Positions 23,234-32,328 of a DNA stretch of 64,000 bases are shown in pieces (position 1 is the stretch's first letter; each line of letters opens with the position of its first letter). A program made the translations under genes and the position numbers. Location: assembly GCA_902789795.1 (NCBI GenBank), contig CADAPM010000023.1, forward strand, positions 1-64,000. The letters run 5' to 3'. A model generated the notes under the pieces. The model saw only the letters and a program-made list of their open reading frames with translations, searched no databases and had not been told where the DNA came from. Origin of the DNA: an uncultured Eubacteriales bacterium. GTDB taxonomy: Bacteria; Bacillota; Clostridia; Christensenellales; Aristaeellaceae.

Positions 23234-24340
23234 ATGACCCCGAAAAAAATCGCGATCCTGGGCGGCGGCAACGGCGCGCACACCATGGCAGCAGAAATGA
23301 CCCTCAAGGGACACACCGTCAATCTGTATGAAATGCCCCAGTTCAAGCAGAACATGAAAGAGGTCTTCGAGACCAAGACCATCAACCTGAAGGGCAATAT
23401 CCCCGAGCTGCAGGGTCCCGTCAAGCTGAACATGGTGACCGACGACATCGCCGAAGCGGTGGAAGGCTGCCACTACATCTGCCTGGTCACCCCGGCTTTC
23501 GCGCACCTGGGCTATGCCAAGCTGCTCAAGGGCCACGTCAACAAGGACCAGATCATCGTCACCTTCCCTGGCGCTTTCGCGGCCCTGGTGCTCAAGAACG
23601 TGCTGGGCGACGACTGCCCCGTGTGCGCAGACGCCAACAACCTGCCCTATGACTCCCGTCTGGTCGCCAAGGGTTCCAACACGGTCAATGTGTTCGGCCG
23701 CAACCCCATCAACATCGCCTTCCTGCCGGCGGAAAAGGGTCCGGACCTCATCGACGAGATGCGCGAAGACCTGTTCCCCTTCGAGAAGATCTATACCGAC
23801 GTGCTCGAGTGCGGCCTGGCCATCGTGAACCCCGACTGGCATGCCGGCCCCGTGCTGTTCAATATCTCCAACATCGAGAGCCCGCACGTGACCTTCTATC
23901 TGTATGAGATGGGCTGGACGCCCTCCGCCTGCCGCCTGAACATCGCCATGGACAAGGAGCGCAAGGCCATCGGCGAAGTGCTGGGCTACAACCTCCGCCC
24001 CATGGAAGACTTTGCCGGCCGTCCCGCCGACTATAAGTGGACCTGGCAGGATCTGTACAAGGAAGGCCACGGCTCCATCGGCCTGACGCCCATCTGCGGC
24101 CCCAACGAAATCACCAGCCGCTACCTGACGGAAGACGTGCCCTATGGCCTCGTGCCCTGGGCCGCCATCGCGGAAGTCATCGGCGTGCCGATGCCGCTGA
24201 CCAACGGCTTCATCGACATCATCAACGTCGTCCACGAGAAGGATTGGCGCAAGGAAGGCTGCGGCCTGGAAGAGCTGGGCATCAAAGGCATGGACAAGGA
24301 CACCCTGCTCAAGTACGTCCGCACCGGCAAGCGTGAATAA
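23234..24340 (+). CDS. NAD(P)-dependent opine/octopine dehydrogenase-family enzyme
   Basis: The 368-residue protein has an N-terminal Rossmann domain (KKIAILGGGNGAHTMAAEM near 3-21) and the helical C-terminal domain of the octopine/opine dehydrogenase family, with NPDWHAGPVLFNISNIES near 204-221. Family members reduce an imine formed between an amino acid and a keto acid, or run the reverse oxidation. The ATG at 23234 is chosen because GGAGG lies 11 bases before it; the frame stays open seven codons upstream. It is monocistronic and followed by a strong terminator. Context with a racemase and a peptide importer suggests amino acid or opine metabolism, but the substrate is unknown. Confidence 0.82.
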   Translation: MTPKKIAILGGGNGAHTMAAEMTLKGHTVNLYEMPQFKQNMKEVFETKTINLKGNIPELQGPVKLNMVTDDIAEAVEGCHYICLVTPAFAHLGYAKLLKGHVNKDQIIVTFPGAFAALVLKNVLGDDCPVCADANNLPYDSRLVAKGSNTVNVFGRNPINIAFLPAEKGPDLIDEMREDLFPFEKIYTDVLECGLAIVNPDWHAGPVLFNISNIESPHVTFYLYEMGWTPSACRLNIAMDKERKAIGEVLGYNLRPMEDFAGRPADYKWTWQDLYKEGHGSIGLTPICGPNEITSRYLTEDVPYGLVPWAAIAEVIGVPMPLTNGFIDIINVVHEKDWRKEGCGLEELGIKGMDKDTLLKYVRTGKRE

Positions 24341-24372
24341 TTGACCGCATATCTGATACAGAGTCAGGTATC

Positions 24373-24404
24373 GGGGGCACACTGTTCCTGTGTGCCCCCT
24401 TTTT
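24373..24404 (+). terminator. Terminator after the opine-dehydrogenase-family gene
   Basis: GGGGGCACAC/GTGTGCCCCC (24373-24382 with 24390-24399) with TTTTT directly after. Confidence 0.92.
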
Positions 24405-24432
24405 GTATCTGTGATGAAAGGACTGATCCCCT

Positions 24433-25260
24433 ATGATCCGGAAATACCTGCAGAACCTGCACACCCACTCGACCTACTGCGACGGGGCGGACCGCCCTGA
24501 GGAGATGATCGAGCGCGCCCTCGAACTGGGCTTTGACACCATCGGCTTTTCCGGCCATTCCTATATGTACTTTTCGCCCCTGATCGGCATGACGCCCGAG
24601 GCCACCGAAGCCTACAAGCGGGAGCTCCGGGAGCTGAAAGCCAAATATGCGGATCGCATCCGAGTGCTCTGCGGCCTGGAGTTCGAGATGCTCTCCCAGG
24701 TGCCGCTGACCGGTTACGATTACCTGATCGGCTCCTGCCATTACCTGAAGATCGGGGACGAGATCGTGGGCATCGACCGCAAAGCCGACGAGGTCAAACG
24801 GGTGATCGACACCTATTACGGGGGCGACGGCCTCCGCTGCGCCCAGGCCTATTATGAAATGTTCAGCCACCTGCACGAATACGGGGATTTCGACATCGTC
24901 GGCCACTTCGACCTGATCACCAAGAACTGTGAGAAGGCCGACCTGTTCGACGTGGATTCTCCCGGATACAGAAAGGCAGCGCTGGACTGCCTGCACGAGC
25001 TGAGCAAGCATTTCAGGCTGTTCGAGGTCAACACCGGCGCCATCGCCCGGGGCTACCGCACCACCCCCTACCCAGCGCCCTTCCTCCTGAAAGAAATGAA
25101 GCGCATCGGCTGCTCGGTGCTCATCAGCTCCGACTGCCATGACCGCCGCAAGCTCGATATCGGCTTCGACCAGGCCATGCAGCTGATCGCCGACTGCGGC
25201 TTTGATGAAGTGATCGTCTATTCCGACAGGGGGTTTGAAGGCGTCAAGATCGATCTCTGA
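24433..25260 (+). CDS. PHP-domain phosphoesterase, histidinol-phosphatase type
   Basis: This 275-residue protein belongs to the PHP family in the HisK/HisJ branch. Metal-binding motifs run through the sequence: NLHTHSTYCDGADRPEEM near 8-25, FSGHSYM near 39, CGLEFEM near 80, GSCHYL near 99, GHFDLI near 157 and SSDCHDRR near 232. These trinuclear-metal phosphatases include histidinol phosphatase, but many paralogues act on other phosphoesters and no his genes are nearby. The start at 24433 has an AAAGGAC site. It sits between the terminator at 24373 and the transporter operon promoter. Confidence 0.85.
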   Translation: MIRKYLQNLHTHSTYCDGADRPEEMIERALELGFDTIGFSGHSYMYFSPLIGMTPEATEAYKRELRELKAKYADRIRVLCGLEFEMLSQVPLTGYDYLIGSCHYLKIGDEIVGIDRKADEVKRVIDTYYGGDGLRCAQAYYEMFSHLHEYGDFDIVGHFDLITKNCEKADLFDVDSPGYRKAALDCLHELSKHFRLFEVNTGAIARGYRTTPYPAPFLLKEMKRIGCSVLISSDCHDRRKLDIGFDQAMQLIADCGFDEVIVYSDRGFEGVKIDL

Positions 25261-25370
25261 TTCCCGGGTGTTCACCGCGCCGCACAGTTGCTTTTGCCAA
25301 TAATATTCTATTTGGCCGTTTTTTGGTCATAATGGACAAGCGATAATGTATTATATGGTCGAAAAGTACA

Positions 25371-25400
25371 TTGACAAGCCATCATTGCGTATTATATGAT
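25371..25400 (+). promoter_or_regulatory. Promoter of the dipeptide transporter operon
   Basis: TTGACA (25371-25376), an 18-base spacer and TATGAT (25395-25400). The -10 region GTATTATATG is repeated about 41 bases upstream at 25348-25357, possibly a second promoter or a duplicated operator. Confidence 0.7.
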
Positions 25401-25473
25401 TAATGTAACTAAATGCAGTTATATACTGCGGCGTTTATTACAAGTGAACATTCAACAGGAAAGGAGAATCGCA

Positions 25474-26988
25474 ATGAAACTCTGGAAGAAACTGGCTTGC
25501 CTGGCAGTGGCCTGCATGATGCTGCTGACCGCAGTATCAGCGCTGGCCGAATGGGACGGCACGATCACCATCGTACAGTCCTCCGACGTCATCGGCTTTG
25601 ACCCGACCGCCTCCACCGACACCAACAACAAGAACGTGCTCAAGAACATGGTCTCCCGTCTGTATGAAACCGATGACTACTTCAACCCCGTCCCCGTGCT
25701 CGCCACGGAATACAAGCAGCTGGACGATTACACCTGGGAATTCAAGATCGCCCAGAACGTCCAGTTCCATGACGGCACCATCCTGACGGTGGATGACGTG
25801 ATCTACAGCCTGGAGCGCGCCAAGGCAAAGTCCTCCTCCGGCAAGACGCTGCTGGGCCCCGTCACCAGCTTCGAGAAGATCGACGAGGAGACCCTGCGCA
25901 TCACCACCGGGACCGTCTACGGCTCCATGCTGACCGCTCTCTCCAACTCCGCCTGCACCATCCTGTCCAAGGCCTGGATCGAGAAGGCCGAGGCCGGCGA
26001 GTGCACCTGGGACGATGTCATCCGCTACGGCGCCACCGGCCGCTACATCCTGGGCGAGCGCAATATCGGCAACTCCTGCACCCTGATCAAGAACCCCAAC
26101 TACTTTGATCCCAACGATGCGGCCCAGAACGAAAAGCTGATCTTCCGCATCATCCCCGAAGCCACCACCCGTACCATCATGGTGCAGACCGGCGAAGCGG
26201 ACGTCAACGTCAACTTCGACACCGCCGCCATGAACGACTGCCTCAAGGACCCGAACGTACAGGTGCTGCAGCATGAGTCCTCCACCATCTACTACATCGC
26301 CCTGAACTGCGAGAAGGGCCCCTTCACCAACAAGGCGCTGCGTCAGGCTGTGGCCTGGGCCATCGAGCGCGCGGACTGCCTGGAAGTCGGCTACAACGGC
26401 TACGGCAAGGTTTGGTCCAACGTCTGGGCGCCCACCGTATACGGCGCGAAGGATGATCCCTACAGCTATGATCCCGCGAAGGCTGAAGAGTTGGTCAAGC
26501 AGTCCGGCTATGCCGGCCAGGAGATCAAGGCCTGCGTCAAGACCGACGCTGAAGAGCGCATCGCCCAGGTGGTCCAGTCTTACCTGAGCATGGTCGGCAT
26601 CACCATGAACTACTCCCGCATCGACAACACCGTTCTGACCGAGGTCATGGCCAACAACGAGTACGACATGGCCTTCGACTACACCGCCTTCTACAATGAC
26701 CCCGAGCTCTTCGTCGGCCGCCAGTTCCAGGCCTCCGGTATCGGTGCCAAGAACTATGCCCACTACACGAACCCCGAGGTGGATGAGCTGCTGATCAAGG
26801 CCAAGGCCACCCTGAACGAGGAAGAGCGCGCGGAATACTACCATCAGATCAACAAGATCTTGTGCGACGACTGCCCGTGGATCGGCATGTTCAACAGCAA
26901 CCTCTACGCCCTGGCCCGCACCGGCATCTCCGGCGTGAACATCAACGTAGAAACGACCTACTGGTATAACACCATCTGCTACAAATAA
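25474..26988 (+). CDS. dppA: Dipeptide/oligopeptide ABC transporter substrate-binding protein
   Basis: A family 5 solute-binding protein of 504 residues. It starts MKLWKKLACLAVACMMLLTA and the signal peptide probably ends at ALA near residue 25. Neither Cys in the leader makes a good lipobox, so retention at the membrane is not obvious. The mature part has the typical SSDVIGFDPTASTDTNN start and LEVATEYKQLDDYTWEFKI-like region (here LATEYKQLDDYTWEFKI). The ATG at 25474 follows AAAGGAG by 7 bases; the longer frame to 25396 lacks such a site. It is the first gene of the five-gene importer and captures peptides or related ligands outside the membrane. Confidence 0.93.
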   Translation: MKLWKKLACLAVACMMLLTAVSALAEWDGTITIVQSSDVIGFDPTASTDTNNKNVLKNMVSRLYETDDYFNPVPVLATEYKQLDDYTWEFKIAQNVQFHDGTILTVDDVIYSLERAKAKSSSGKTLLGPVTSFEKIDEETLRITTGTVYGSMLTALSNSACTILSKAWIEKAEAGECTWDDVIRYGATGRYILGERNIGNSCTLIKNPNYFDPNDAAQNEKLIFRIIPEATTRTIMVQTGEADVNVNFDTAAMNDCLKDPNVQVLQHESSTIYYIALNCEKGPFTNKALRQAVAWAIERADCLEVGYNGYGKVWSNVWAPTVYGAKDDPYSYDPAKAEELVKQSGYAGQEIKACVKTDAEERIAQVVQSYLSMVGITMNYSRIDNTVLTEVMANNEYDMAFDYTAFYNDPELFVGRQFQASGIGAKNYAHYTNPEVDELLIKAKATLNEEERAEYYHQINKILCDDCPWIGMFNSNLYALARTGISGVNINVETTYWYNTICYK

Positions 26989-27010
26989 TAAACACTGACG
27001 CCCCATTCTA

Positions 27011-27038
27011 CCGGGATTGCCCCTCCGGGCAATCCCGG
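27011..27038 (+). terminator. Intercistronic hairpin between dppA and dppB
   Basis: CCGGGATTGCCC/GGGCAATCCCGG (27011-27022 with 27027-27038) forms a 12-bp stem without a T-tract. Such hairpins often stabilise the upstream message, so the binding protein is made in excess over the membrane parts. Confidence 0.65.
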
Positions 27039-27060
27039 GGTTACATTTGAAGGTGATGCA

Positions 27061-28020
27061 ATGATAAAATACTCTTTGAAGAGACTTCTGTACATGATAC
27101 CTGTCACGGTAGCAGTTATCTTTATCGTGTATCTTATCATGTATCTGACCCCGGGCGACCCGGTAGCGCTGCTGCTGGGCGCGGACGCGACGCCTGAGCT
27201 GATCGCGGAAACGCGGCAGAAGCTGGGGATCACCGATCCGTTCTTCGTACAGTTCGCACGCTATGTCTGGAACCTGATGCGCGGTGACTTCGGCATGTCC
27301 TGGTATACGGGCAACCCCGTATCCGAGCGCCTGTTCGCCGCGATCCCCTACACCGTCACGCTGAGCCTGCTGGGCATGCTGGTGGCGCTGATCATCTCAG
27401 TGCCCCTGGGCGTCATCGCCGCCGTGCGGCGCAACACCGTCTGGGACTACTCTATCAGCGTGTTCGCCATGATCGGCGTCTCCGCCCCCACCTTCTGGGT
27501 CGGCACCATGCTGATCCTGCTGTTCGCGCTGGAGTGGAAGATGCTGCCATCGGCGTTCAACAACCAGTGGACCAGTTTCATCCTGCCCACTATCACCCAG
27601 GGCTTCAACATGCTGGCCAGCGTGGTCAGGACCCAGCGCTCCTCCATGTTGGAAGTGCTTAGCTCCGACTATGTGCGCACCGCGCGGGCCAAAGGTGTCA
27701 GCCACTTCAGCGCCACCTACAAGCATGCGCTGCGCAACGCGGTCCTGCCTTCGATCACTGTGGCCGGCCTGAACTTCGGCCAGCTGGTGGGCGGCTCGGT
27801 GGCCATCGAGACCGTGTTCGCCATTCCCGGCGTAGGCCGCCTGATGATCGACAATATCAAGCTGCACGATACGCCTACCGTCATCGGCTGCATGGTGTTC
27901 GTATCCGTCATGGTCAGCATCATCAACTTGCTGGTCGACATACTCTACGGGCTGATCGATCCGCGCATCAAAGCCCAATATGTGAAGGGAAACAAAAATG
28001 GCAAAAGAAAGAACAAGTAA
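27061..28020 (+). CDS. dppB: Dipeptide ABC transporter permease, DppB type
   Basis: This 319-residue inner-membrane permease begins MIKYSLKRLLYMIPVTVAV, has six predicted hydrophobic segments, and carries the DppB/OppB features YLTPGDPVALLLGAD near 30-44 and the EAA loop region YVRTARAKGVSHFSATYKHA near 204-223. It pairs with DppC to form the channel. The start has AAGGTGAT upstream. Its end overlaps the dppC start by 23 bases, which indicates translational coupling. Confidence 0.95.
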   Translation: MIKYSLKRLLYMIPVTVAVIFIVYLIMYLTPGDPVALLLGADATPELIAETRQKLGITDPFFVQFARYVWNLMRGDFGMSWYTGNPVSERLFAAIPYTVTLSLLGMLVALIISVPLGVIAAVRRNTVWDYSISVFAMIGVSAPTFWVGTMLILLFALEWKMLPSAFNNQWTSFILPTITQGFNMLASVVRTQRSSMLEVLSSDYVRTARAKGVSHFSATYKHALRNAVLPSITVAGLNFGQLVGGSVAIETVFAIPGVGRLMIDNIKLHDTPTVIGCMVFVSVMVSIINLLVDILYGLIDPRIKAQYVKGNKNGKRKNK

Positions 28021-28873
28021 GAAGAAAGAGAGTCAGGCGCGGCAGATCTGGAAACGGTTCCGCAAGAACAAGATCGCCATGGCAGCCCTGATCGTGCTGG
28101 GAATCATCATCCTGGCTGCGTGCTCTGCCGACTTGTTCTGGGACTATCAGAAAGACGCCTGCAACATTCACGTGCCGCAGAGGCTGCAAAAGCCTTCTGC
28201 CGAGCACTGGCTTGGCACGGATGAGCTGGGCCGCGACATGCTCTGCCGCATCGTTTACGGCGCGCGGGCATCCCTGACGGTCGGCCTGGCGGCCACCACC
28301 TTCGCGCTGATCATCGGCGGCATCCTGGGCTCCATCAGCGGTTATTACGGCGGTAAGCTGGACAACGTGATCATGCGCTGTACCGACGTGCTGCTGGCCA
28401 TCCCCGGCCTGCTGTTGGCCATCGCCATCATGAGCGCGTTCAAGCCGAATGTTTTCTATATCAGTCTCGCCCTCGGTATCTCCTACATCTCCAAGTTCAC
28501 GCGCATCGTGCGCTCCGCGGTGCTGACGGTGCGCGAGCAGGAGTATATCGAGGCGGCCAAGGCCATCGGCGCCAAGGACCACGTGATCATCCTCAAGCAT
28601 CTGCTGATGAACTGCATGGCGCCGATCTTCGTCCAGTACGCGCTGGCCATCGGCAGCCGTATCCTTTCGGTATCCACCCTGAGCTACATCGGCATGGGCA
28701 TCCAATCCCCGACGCCTGACTGGGGCAACATGCTGTCCGGCGCCAGAGCGTACATCCGCGGCAACAGCTATCTGGTGCTCGGACCCGGCATCGCCCTGCT
28801 GCTGACGATCAGCGCCTTCAACCTGATCGGCGACGGCCTGCGCGACGCGATGGATCCCCGACTGAAGAAGTAG
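27998..28873 (+). CDS. dppC: Dipeptide ABC transporter permease, DppC type
   Basis: The second permease, 291 residues, has a charged N-terminus ([20 protein letters not shown]), a first membrane helix near 27-45, the conserved [21 protein letters not shown] near 68-88 and the EAA loop [20 protein letters not shown] near 180-199. It ends in ...[11 protein letters not shown] as DppC proteins do. The gene starts inside the end of dppB after GTGAAGGGA and precedes dppD by 10 bases. Confidence 0.95.
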   Translation: MAKERTSKKKESQARQIWKRFRKNKIAMAALIVLGIIILAACSADLFWDYQKDACNIHVPQRLQKPSAEHWLGTDELGRDMLCRIVYGARASLTVGLAATTFALIIGGILGSISGYYGGKLDNVIMRCTDVLLAIPGLLLAIAIMSAFKPNVFYISLALGISYISKFTRIVRSAVLTVREQEYIEAAKAIGAKDHVIILKHLLMNCMAPIFVQYALAIGSRILSVSTLSYIGMGIQSPTPDWGNMLSGARAYIRGNSYLVLGPGIALLLTISAFNLIGDGLRDAMDPRLKK

Positions 28874-28883
28874 GTGCGAAGAT

Positions 28884-29909
28884 ATGGAAAAAGATACGAG
28901 ACCGATGCTTGAGATCAAAGACCTGGTGGTCGAATACCGCACAGAGGAAGAGACCGTCCAGGCCGTGAACGACATCAACCTGACCATCCGCAAGGGCAAA
29001 TCCCTGGGCCTGGTAGGCGAGACGGGCGCCGGCAAGACCACCACCGCCCTGACCATCCTGAACCTGCTGCCCGAGACCACCGGACGCATCGTGGACGGCA
29101 CGATCGCTCTGGATGGGGATCCCATCATCACCAAGGACAGCTCCGGCAAGAGCGTCGCCGCCAAGACGGACGTGGAGATGCAGAAGATCCGCGGCAACAA
29201 GGTGGCCATGATCTTCCAGGACCCCATGACCGCGCTGAACCCGATCTTCACCGTAGGCGACCAGATCGCCGAGGCCGTGCAGCTGCACCAGAAATGCACC
29301 CCCAAGGAAGCCGAAAAGCGGGCGGAAGAGATGCTGGAACTGGTGGGCATCCCGGGCAGTCGCAAGACGGACTATCCGCACCAGTTCTCCGGCGGCATGA
29401 AGCAGCGCGTGGTCATCGCCATGGCGCTGGCCTGCAACCCCGCCCTGCTGATCGCGGACGAGCCCACCACCGCGCTGGACGTGACCGTGCAGGCGCAGGT
29501 GCTGGAGATGATCAAGGAGCTGAAGGAGAAATTCGGCACCTCCGTCCTGATGATCACCCACGACCTGGGCATCATCGCCGAAATGTGCGACGAGGTATCC
29601 GTCATGTACGCCGGCTCCATCGTGGAGCACGGCACCCTGGAGGATATCTTCGACCGCACGCGCCATCCCTACACGCGCGGGCTGTTCAACTCCCTGCCCA
29701 ATATCAAGGACCGCACGGCCCGGCTCAAGCCCATCCGCGGCCTGATGCCCGACCCGTCCAACCTGCCCAAGGGCTGCGCGTTCGCGGACCGCTGCGACTA
29801 CGCCACCGACCGCTGCCGGGAGGGCAAACCCACCAAGCGTATGCTGTCGGATACGCACTTTGTCGACTGCTGCCTGTACGAAGACGGCAAAGATGAAGAC
29901 CGTTTGTAA
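28884..29909 (+). CDS. dppD: Dipeptide ABC transporter ATP-binding protein, DppD type
   Basis: This 341-residue ATPase energises the importer. Walker [10 protein letters not shown] lies near 46-54, a Q-loop in [12 protein letters not shown] near 111, signature FSGGMKQRV near 171-179 and Walker [13 protein letters not shown] near 191-202. The C-terminal oligopeptide-transport domain has [14 protein letters not shown], which in this subfamily can bind an Fe-S cluster through Cys residues. It follows dppC closely and precedes dppF by 14 bases. Confidence 0.95.
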   Translation: MEKDTRPMLEIKDLVVEYRTEEETVQAVNDINLTIRKGKSLGLVGETGAGKTTTALTILNLLPETTGRIVDGTIALDGDPIITKDSSGKSVAAKTDVEMQKIRGNKVAMIFQDPMTALNPIFTVGDQIAEAVQLHQKCTPKEAEKRAEEMLELVGIPGSRKTDYPHQFSGGMKQRVVIAMALACNPALLIADEPTTALDVTVQAQVLEMIKELKEKFGTSVLMITHDLGIIAEMCDEVSVMYAGSIVEHGTLEDIFDRTRHPYTRGLFNSLPNIKDRTARLKPIRGLMPDPSNLPKGCAFADRCDYATDRCREGKPTKRMLSDTHFVDCCLYEDGKDEDRL

Positions 29910-29923
29910 GCGAGGGTGAGCAA

Positions 29924-30889
29924 ATGAGTGAGAATGTCAAAAAGGATATCCTGCTGGATGTGCAGCACCTGAAAAAGTACTTCAGCACACCGCGGGGAAT
30001 GCTCCATGCCGTGGACGATGTCTCCTTTCAGATCGAAAGGGGCAAGACCCTGGGCATCGTGGGCGAGTCCGGCTGCGGCAAATCGACCATCGGCCGGTCC
30101 ATCCTCCGTCTGCTGGAGCCCACCTCGGGCAAGGTGATCTTTGACGGACAGGACATCACCGCGCTGAACAAAAACGAGATGCGCGCCCTCCGGCAGAAGA
30201 TGCAGATCATTTTCCAGGACCCCTTCTCTTCTCTGGATCCCCGCATGACGGTCAGCCAGACCATCGAAGAGCCCCTGAAGCTGCACGGCATCATCAAGGA
30301 CAAAAAGCAGCGCGAACAGCGCGTGCTGCAGCTGATGGAGACCGTGGGCCTGGCGGAGCGCCTGTACGACACCTATCCCCACGAGCTGGACGGCGGCCGC
30401 CGCCAGAGGATCGGCATCGCCCGCGCTCTGGCCATGAAGCCCAAGTTCATCGTCTGCGACGAGCCGGTCTCCGCCCTGGACGTGTCCATCCAGGCGCAGA
30501 TCCTGAACCTGATGGAGGACATCCAGGCGAAAGAGGGCCTGACCTACATCTTCATCACCCACGACCTGTCCGTGGTCAACCACTTCGCCGACGATATCGC
30601 CGTCATGTACATGGGCCGAATGGTGGAGAAAGCGCCCTCCGAAAAGCTGTTCGAGAACCCGATCCACCCCTACACCCAGGCGCTGTTATCAGCCATCCCC
30701 GTGCCCGACATCCACCACCAGATGAAGCGCATCGTGCTTAAGGGCGAGGTCACCTCCCCCATCGAGCCCAAGCCCATCTGTCGCTTTGCCGCCCGCTGCC
30801 CCTACGCCTGCGACCAGTGCATGCACAGCGAGCCGGAGTTCAAGGAGGTCGAGCCGGACCACTGGGTCGCGTGCCACGTTAAAGGCTGA
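29924..30889 (+). CDS. dppF: Dipeptide ABC transporter ATP-binding protein, DppF type
   Basis: The 321-residue partner ATPase has Walker A GESGCGKST near 46-54, MIFQDPFSSLDP in the Q-loop and Walker B FIVCDEPVSALDVS near 177-190. The signature motif reads ELDGGRRQRIGIARA rather than LSGGQ, a variant also known to me from clostridial DppF proteins. The C-terminal Cys motif CRFAARCPYACDQC is present. GTGAGC and the ATG follow the dppD stop closely. It is the last gene of the operon; the heptad hairpin begins about 40 bases after its stop. Confidence 0.94.
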   Translation: MSENVKKDILLDVQHLKKYFSTPRGMLHAVDDVSFQIERGKTLGIVGESGCGKSTIGRSILRLLEPTSGKVIFDGQDITALNKNEMRALRQKMQIIFQDPFSSLDPRMTVSQTIEEPLKLHGIIKDKKQREQRVLQLMETVGLAERLYDTYPHELDGGRRQRIGIARALAMKPKFIVCDEPVSALDVSIQAQILNLMEDIQAKEGLTYIFITHDLSVVNHFADDIAVMYMGRMVEKAPSEKLFENPIHPYTQALLSAIPVPDIHHQMKRIVLKGEVTSPIEPKPICRFAARCPYACDQCMHSEPEFKEVEPDHWVACHVKG

Positions 30890-30928
30890 GGCCCGAAGCA
30901 CCAGAAGGATCGCTGCGAAAGACAGTAA

Positions 30929-31100
30929 GAGTGTGAAGGGTGGAGTGTGGAGAGTGGAGTTGCGGTAGAAACGCCTCCGGCGTTTCGAACTATGGCAGAT
31001 GATTGATGCTCTATGATTCAGAAGTCTCTGCCAGACGCGAGGGATAACCGCCATCATCAACATTGTTTAACTCCACTCTCCACTCTTCACACTCCACACT
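30929..31100. repeat. Long hairpin with purine-rich heptad arms (element 2)
   Basis: The 5' arm (30929-30961) reads as 7-mers of the type GTGTGGA/GAGTGGA. The core GTGGAGAGTGGAGTT (30947-30961) is perfectly complementary to 31069-31083. The 3' arm runs on to 31100 with the same kind of repeats in shifted order. The 107-base interior holds a perfect GAAACGCC/GGCGTTTC hairpin. The element fills most of the space between dppF and the tRNA terminator. Confidence 0.7.
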
Positions 31101-31130
31101 GATCCAAAAGAATAGTGAAAAGTACAAAAA

Positions 31131-31160
31131 GAAAAAGCCGCTTACGCGACTTTTTCTTTT
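31131..31160 (-). terminator. Terminator of the tRNA-Gln/tRNA-Glu transcript
   Basis: On the minus strand AAAAAGTCGC and GCGGCTTTTT pair (one G-T pair) around GTAA, followed by CTTTTTGT. It lies directly after tRNA-Glu. Confidence 0.8.
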
Positions 31161-31236
31161 TGGCACCCCCAATGGGATTCGAACCCATGTTTCCGCCTTG
31201 AGAGGGCGGCGTCCTAGGCCTCTAGACAATGGAGGC
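31161..31236 (-). tRNA. tRNA-Glu (anticodon CTC)
   Basis: Anticodon stem CCGCC/GGCGG with loop CTCTCAA (CTC), T arm ATGGG-TTCGAAT-CCCAT, acceptor GCCTCCA paired with TGGGGGT (two G-T pairs) and encoded GCCA at the 3' end. It is 3 bases from tRNA-Gln and shares its promoter. Confidence 0.94.
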
Positions 31237-31239
31237 AAA

Positions 31240-31314
31240 TGGCTGGGGAACAAGGATTTTGAACCTTGACAATACGAGTCAGAGTCGTAGGTGCTGCCGT
31301 TACACCATTCCCCA
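31240..31314 (-). tRNA. tRNA-Gln (anticodon CTG)
   Basis: The tRNA begins TGGGGAA and ends TTCCCCA plus encoded GCCA. Anticodon stem TACGA/TCGTA with loop CTCTGAC (CTG) and T arm CAAGG-TTCAAAA-TCCTTG are present. It is the first tRNA of the two-gene transcript. Confidence 0.94.
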
Positions 31315-31341
31315 ATCCCTGTGAGCTCACTCACAGGCGAT

Positions 31342-31370
31342 ATTATATCCGCAATCGGGCCATCTGTCAA
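31342..31370 (-). promoter_or_regulatory. Consensus promoter of tRNA-Gln/tRNA-Glu
   Basis: TTGACA (31365-31370), a 17-base spacer and TATAAT (31342-31347): a perfect sigma-A consensus. The short leader contains CCTGTGAG/CTCACAGG, a hairpin just before the tRNA. Confidence 0.92.
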
Positions 31371-31379
31371 GCTTTTTTT

Positions 31380-32303
31380 TCAGCCTGTGAAACGGGATAA
31401 AAACGCCGTCAGCGTCTCGCGGTACAGGTCCGGCTGCTTCAGCGCCGATTCCGCATGACCCGCGCCGGGGATCAGCTTCAGCTCGCTCCCCTCCCCCGCC
31501 GCGCGGTACAGCGCCTCGCTGTGGGCGGGCAGGATAAAGCTGTCTTCCGCGCCGTGGATGAACAGGATCGGCACATGCTCCTGCTTCAGGCTCTCGATGG
31601 GGCGCATCTGCGCATAGCTGTAGCCATAGCGCAGCCTGGCGCACACGGAGGCCACCCGCACCATGAAGGCCGGCATGTGCATGCTTTTCAGGCCGCCCTC
31701 CAGCACGGGCACAATATCGCTGAAGGCGCAGTCCGCCACCGCAAAGGTGATATCCGGCTGATAGCGAAGGCACGCAACGGTGGACGCCGCGCCCAGGGAC
31801 TCGCCATGGAGGCCCAGCACCCCGTAGCCCGGGAAGCGGGACCGGGTATCCCGGACCAGGGCCGCCAGATCCCGGCTTTCCCGGATGGAGTAGGTGCAGA
31901 AGGTCGCCTCGTTGGCGCCGTGGCCGCGCAGGTCATAGACGATCACGTCATAGCCCAGATCGAGATAGTTTTTCGCGTACTTGAGCGCGCCGAAGCGGTT
32001 GTCGGTGTACCCGTGGGAGATGATCACCGCCCGGTCCGCCGGTTTGGGATTCACGAGCCGCTGCACATGCAGCACATACCCGTCCTCCGCGGTTACGGTG
32101 TAGTCCTCTTTCTGCAGCGCGTCGTACCAGGACAGGTCGTAATGAGCCTCCTGCCACTTCCGGGCCTCCTCCAGCGTCTGGCGGCGGATGCCCATGGAAA
32201 AGCCGGCCATCTTCCAGCCGGCCGCGAACAGCGCCGCCAGCAGGATCAGCAGAACAACGATCACGATCACCATCATTTTTCTCCGTTTCATTCGTTCACC
32301 CAT
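31380..32303 (-). CDS. Membrane-anchored alpha/beta hydrolase
   Basis: This protein of about 307 residues has an N-terminal hydrophobic anchor (MMVIVIVVLLILLAALFAAG) and a serine hydrolase fold facing outward. It shows ISHGYTDNRFGALKYAK near 100, the nucleophile elbow LGLHGESLGAAS near 166-177, a late Asp in FIHGAEDSFILP and His in IPGAGHAES. The annotation is a lipase, esterase or peptidase-like enzyme of unknown substrate. The start is uncertain: ATG 32303 or 32291, both inside the end of the upstream glycerophosphodiesterase gene (stop 32329). The longer frame from 32396 would overlap that gene by 68 bases and is unlikely. The two genes probably form one unit. Confidence 0.8.
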   Translation of the reverse strand: MGERMKRRKMMVIVIVVLLILLAALFAAGWKMAGFSMGIRRQTLEEARKWQEAHYDLSWYDALQKEDYTVTAEDGYVLHVQRLVNPKPADRAVIISHGYTDNRFGALKYAKNYLDLGYDVIVYDLRGHGANEATFCTYSIRESRDLAALVRDTRSRFPGYGVLGLHGESLGAASTVACLRYQPDITFAVADCAFSDIVPVLEGGLKSMHMPAFMVRVASVCARLRYGYSYAQMRPIESLKQEHVPILFIHGAEDSFILPAHSEALYRAAGEGSELKLIPGAGHAESALKQPDLYRETLTAFLSRFTG

Positions 32304-32328
32304 GCAGCCATTATTGGCTCCGCCGGGG

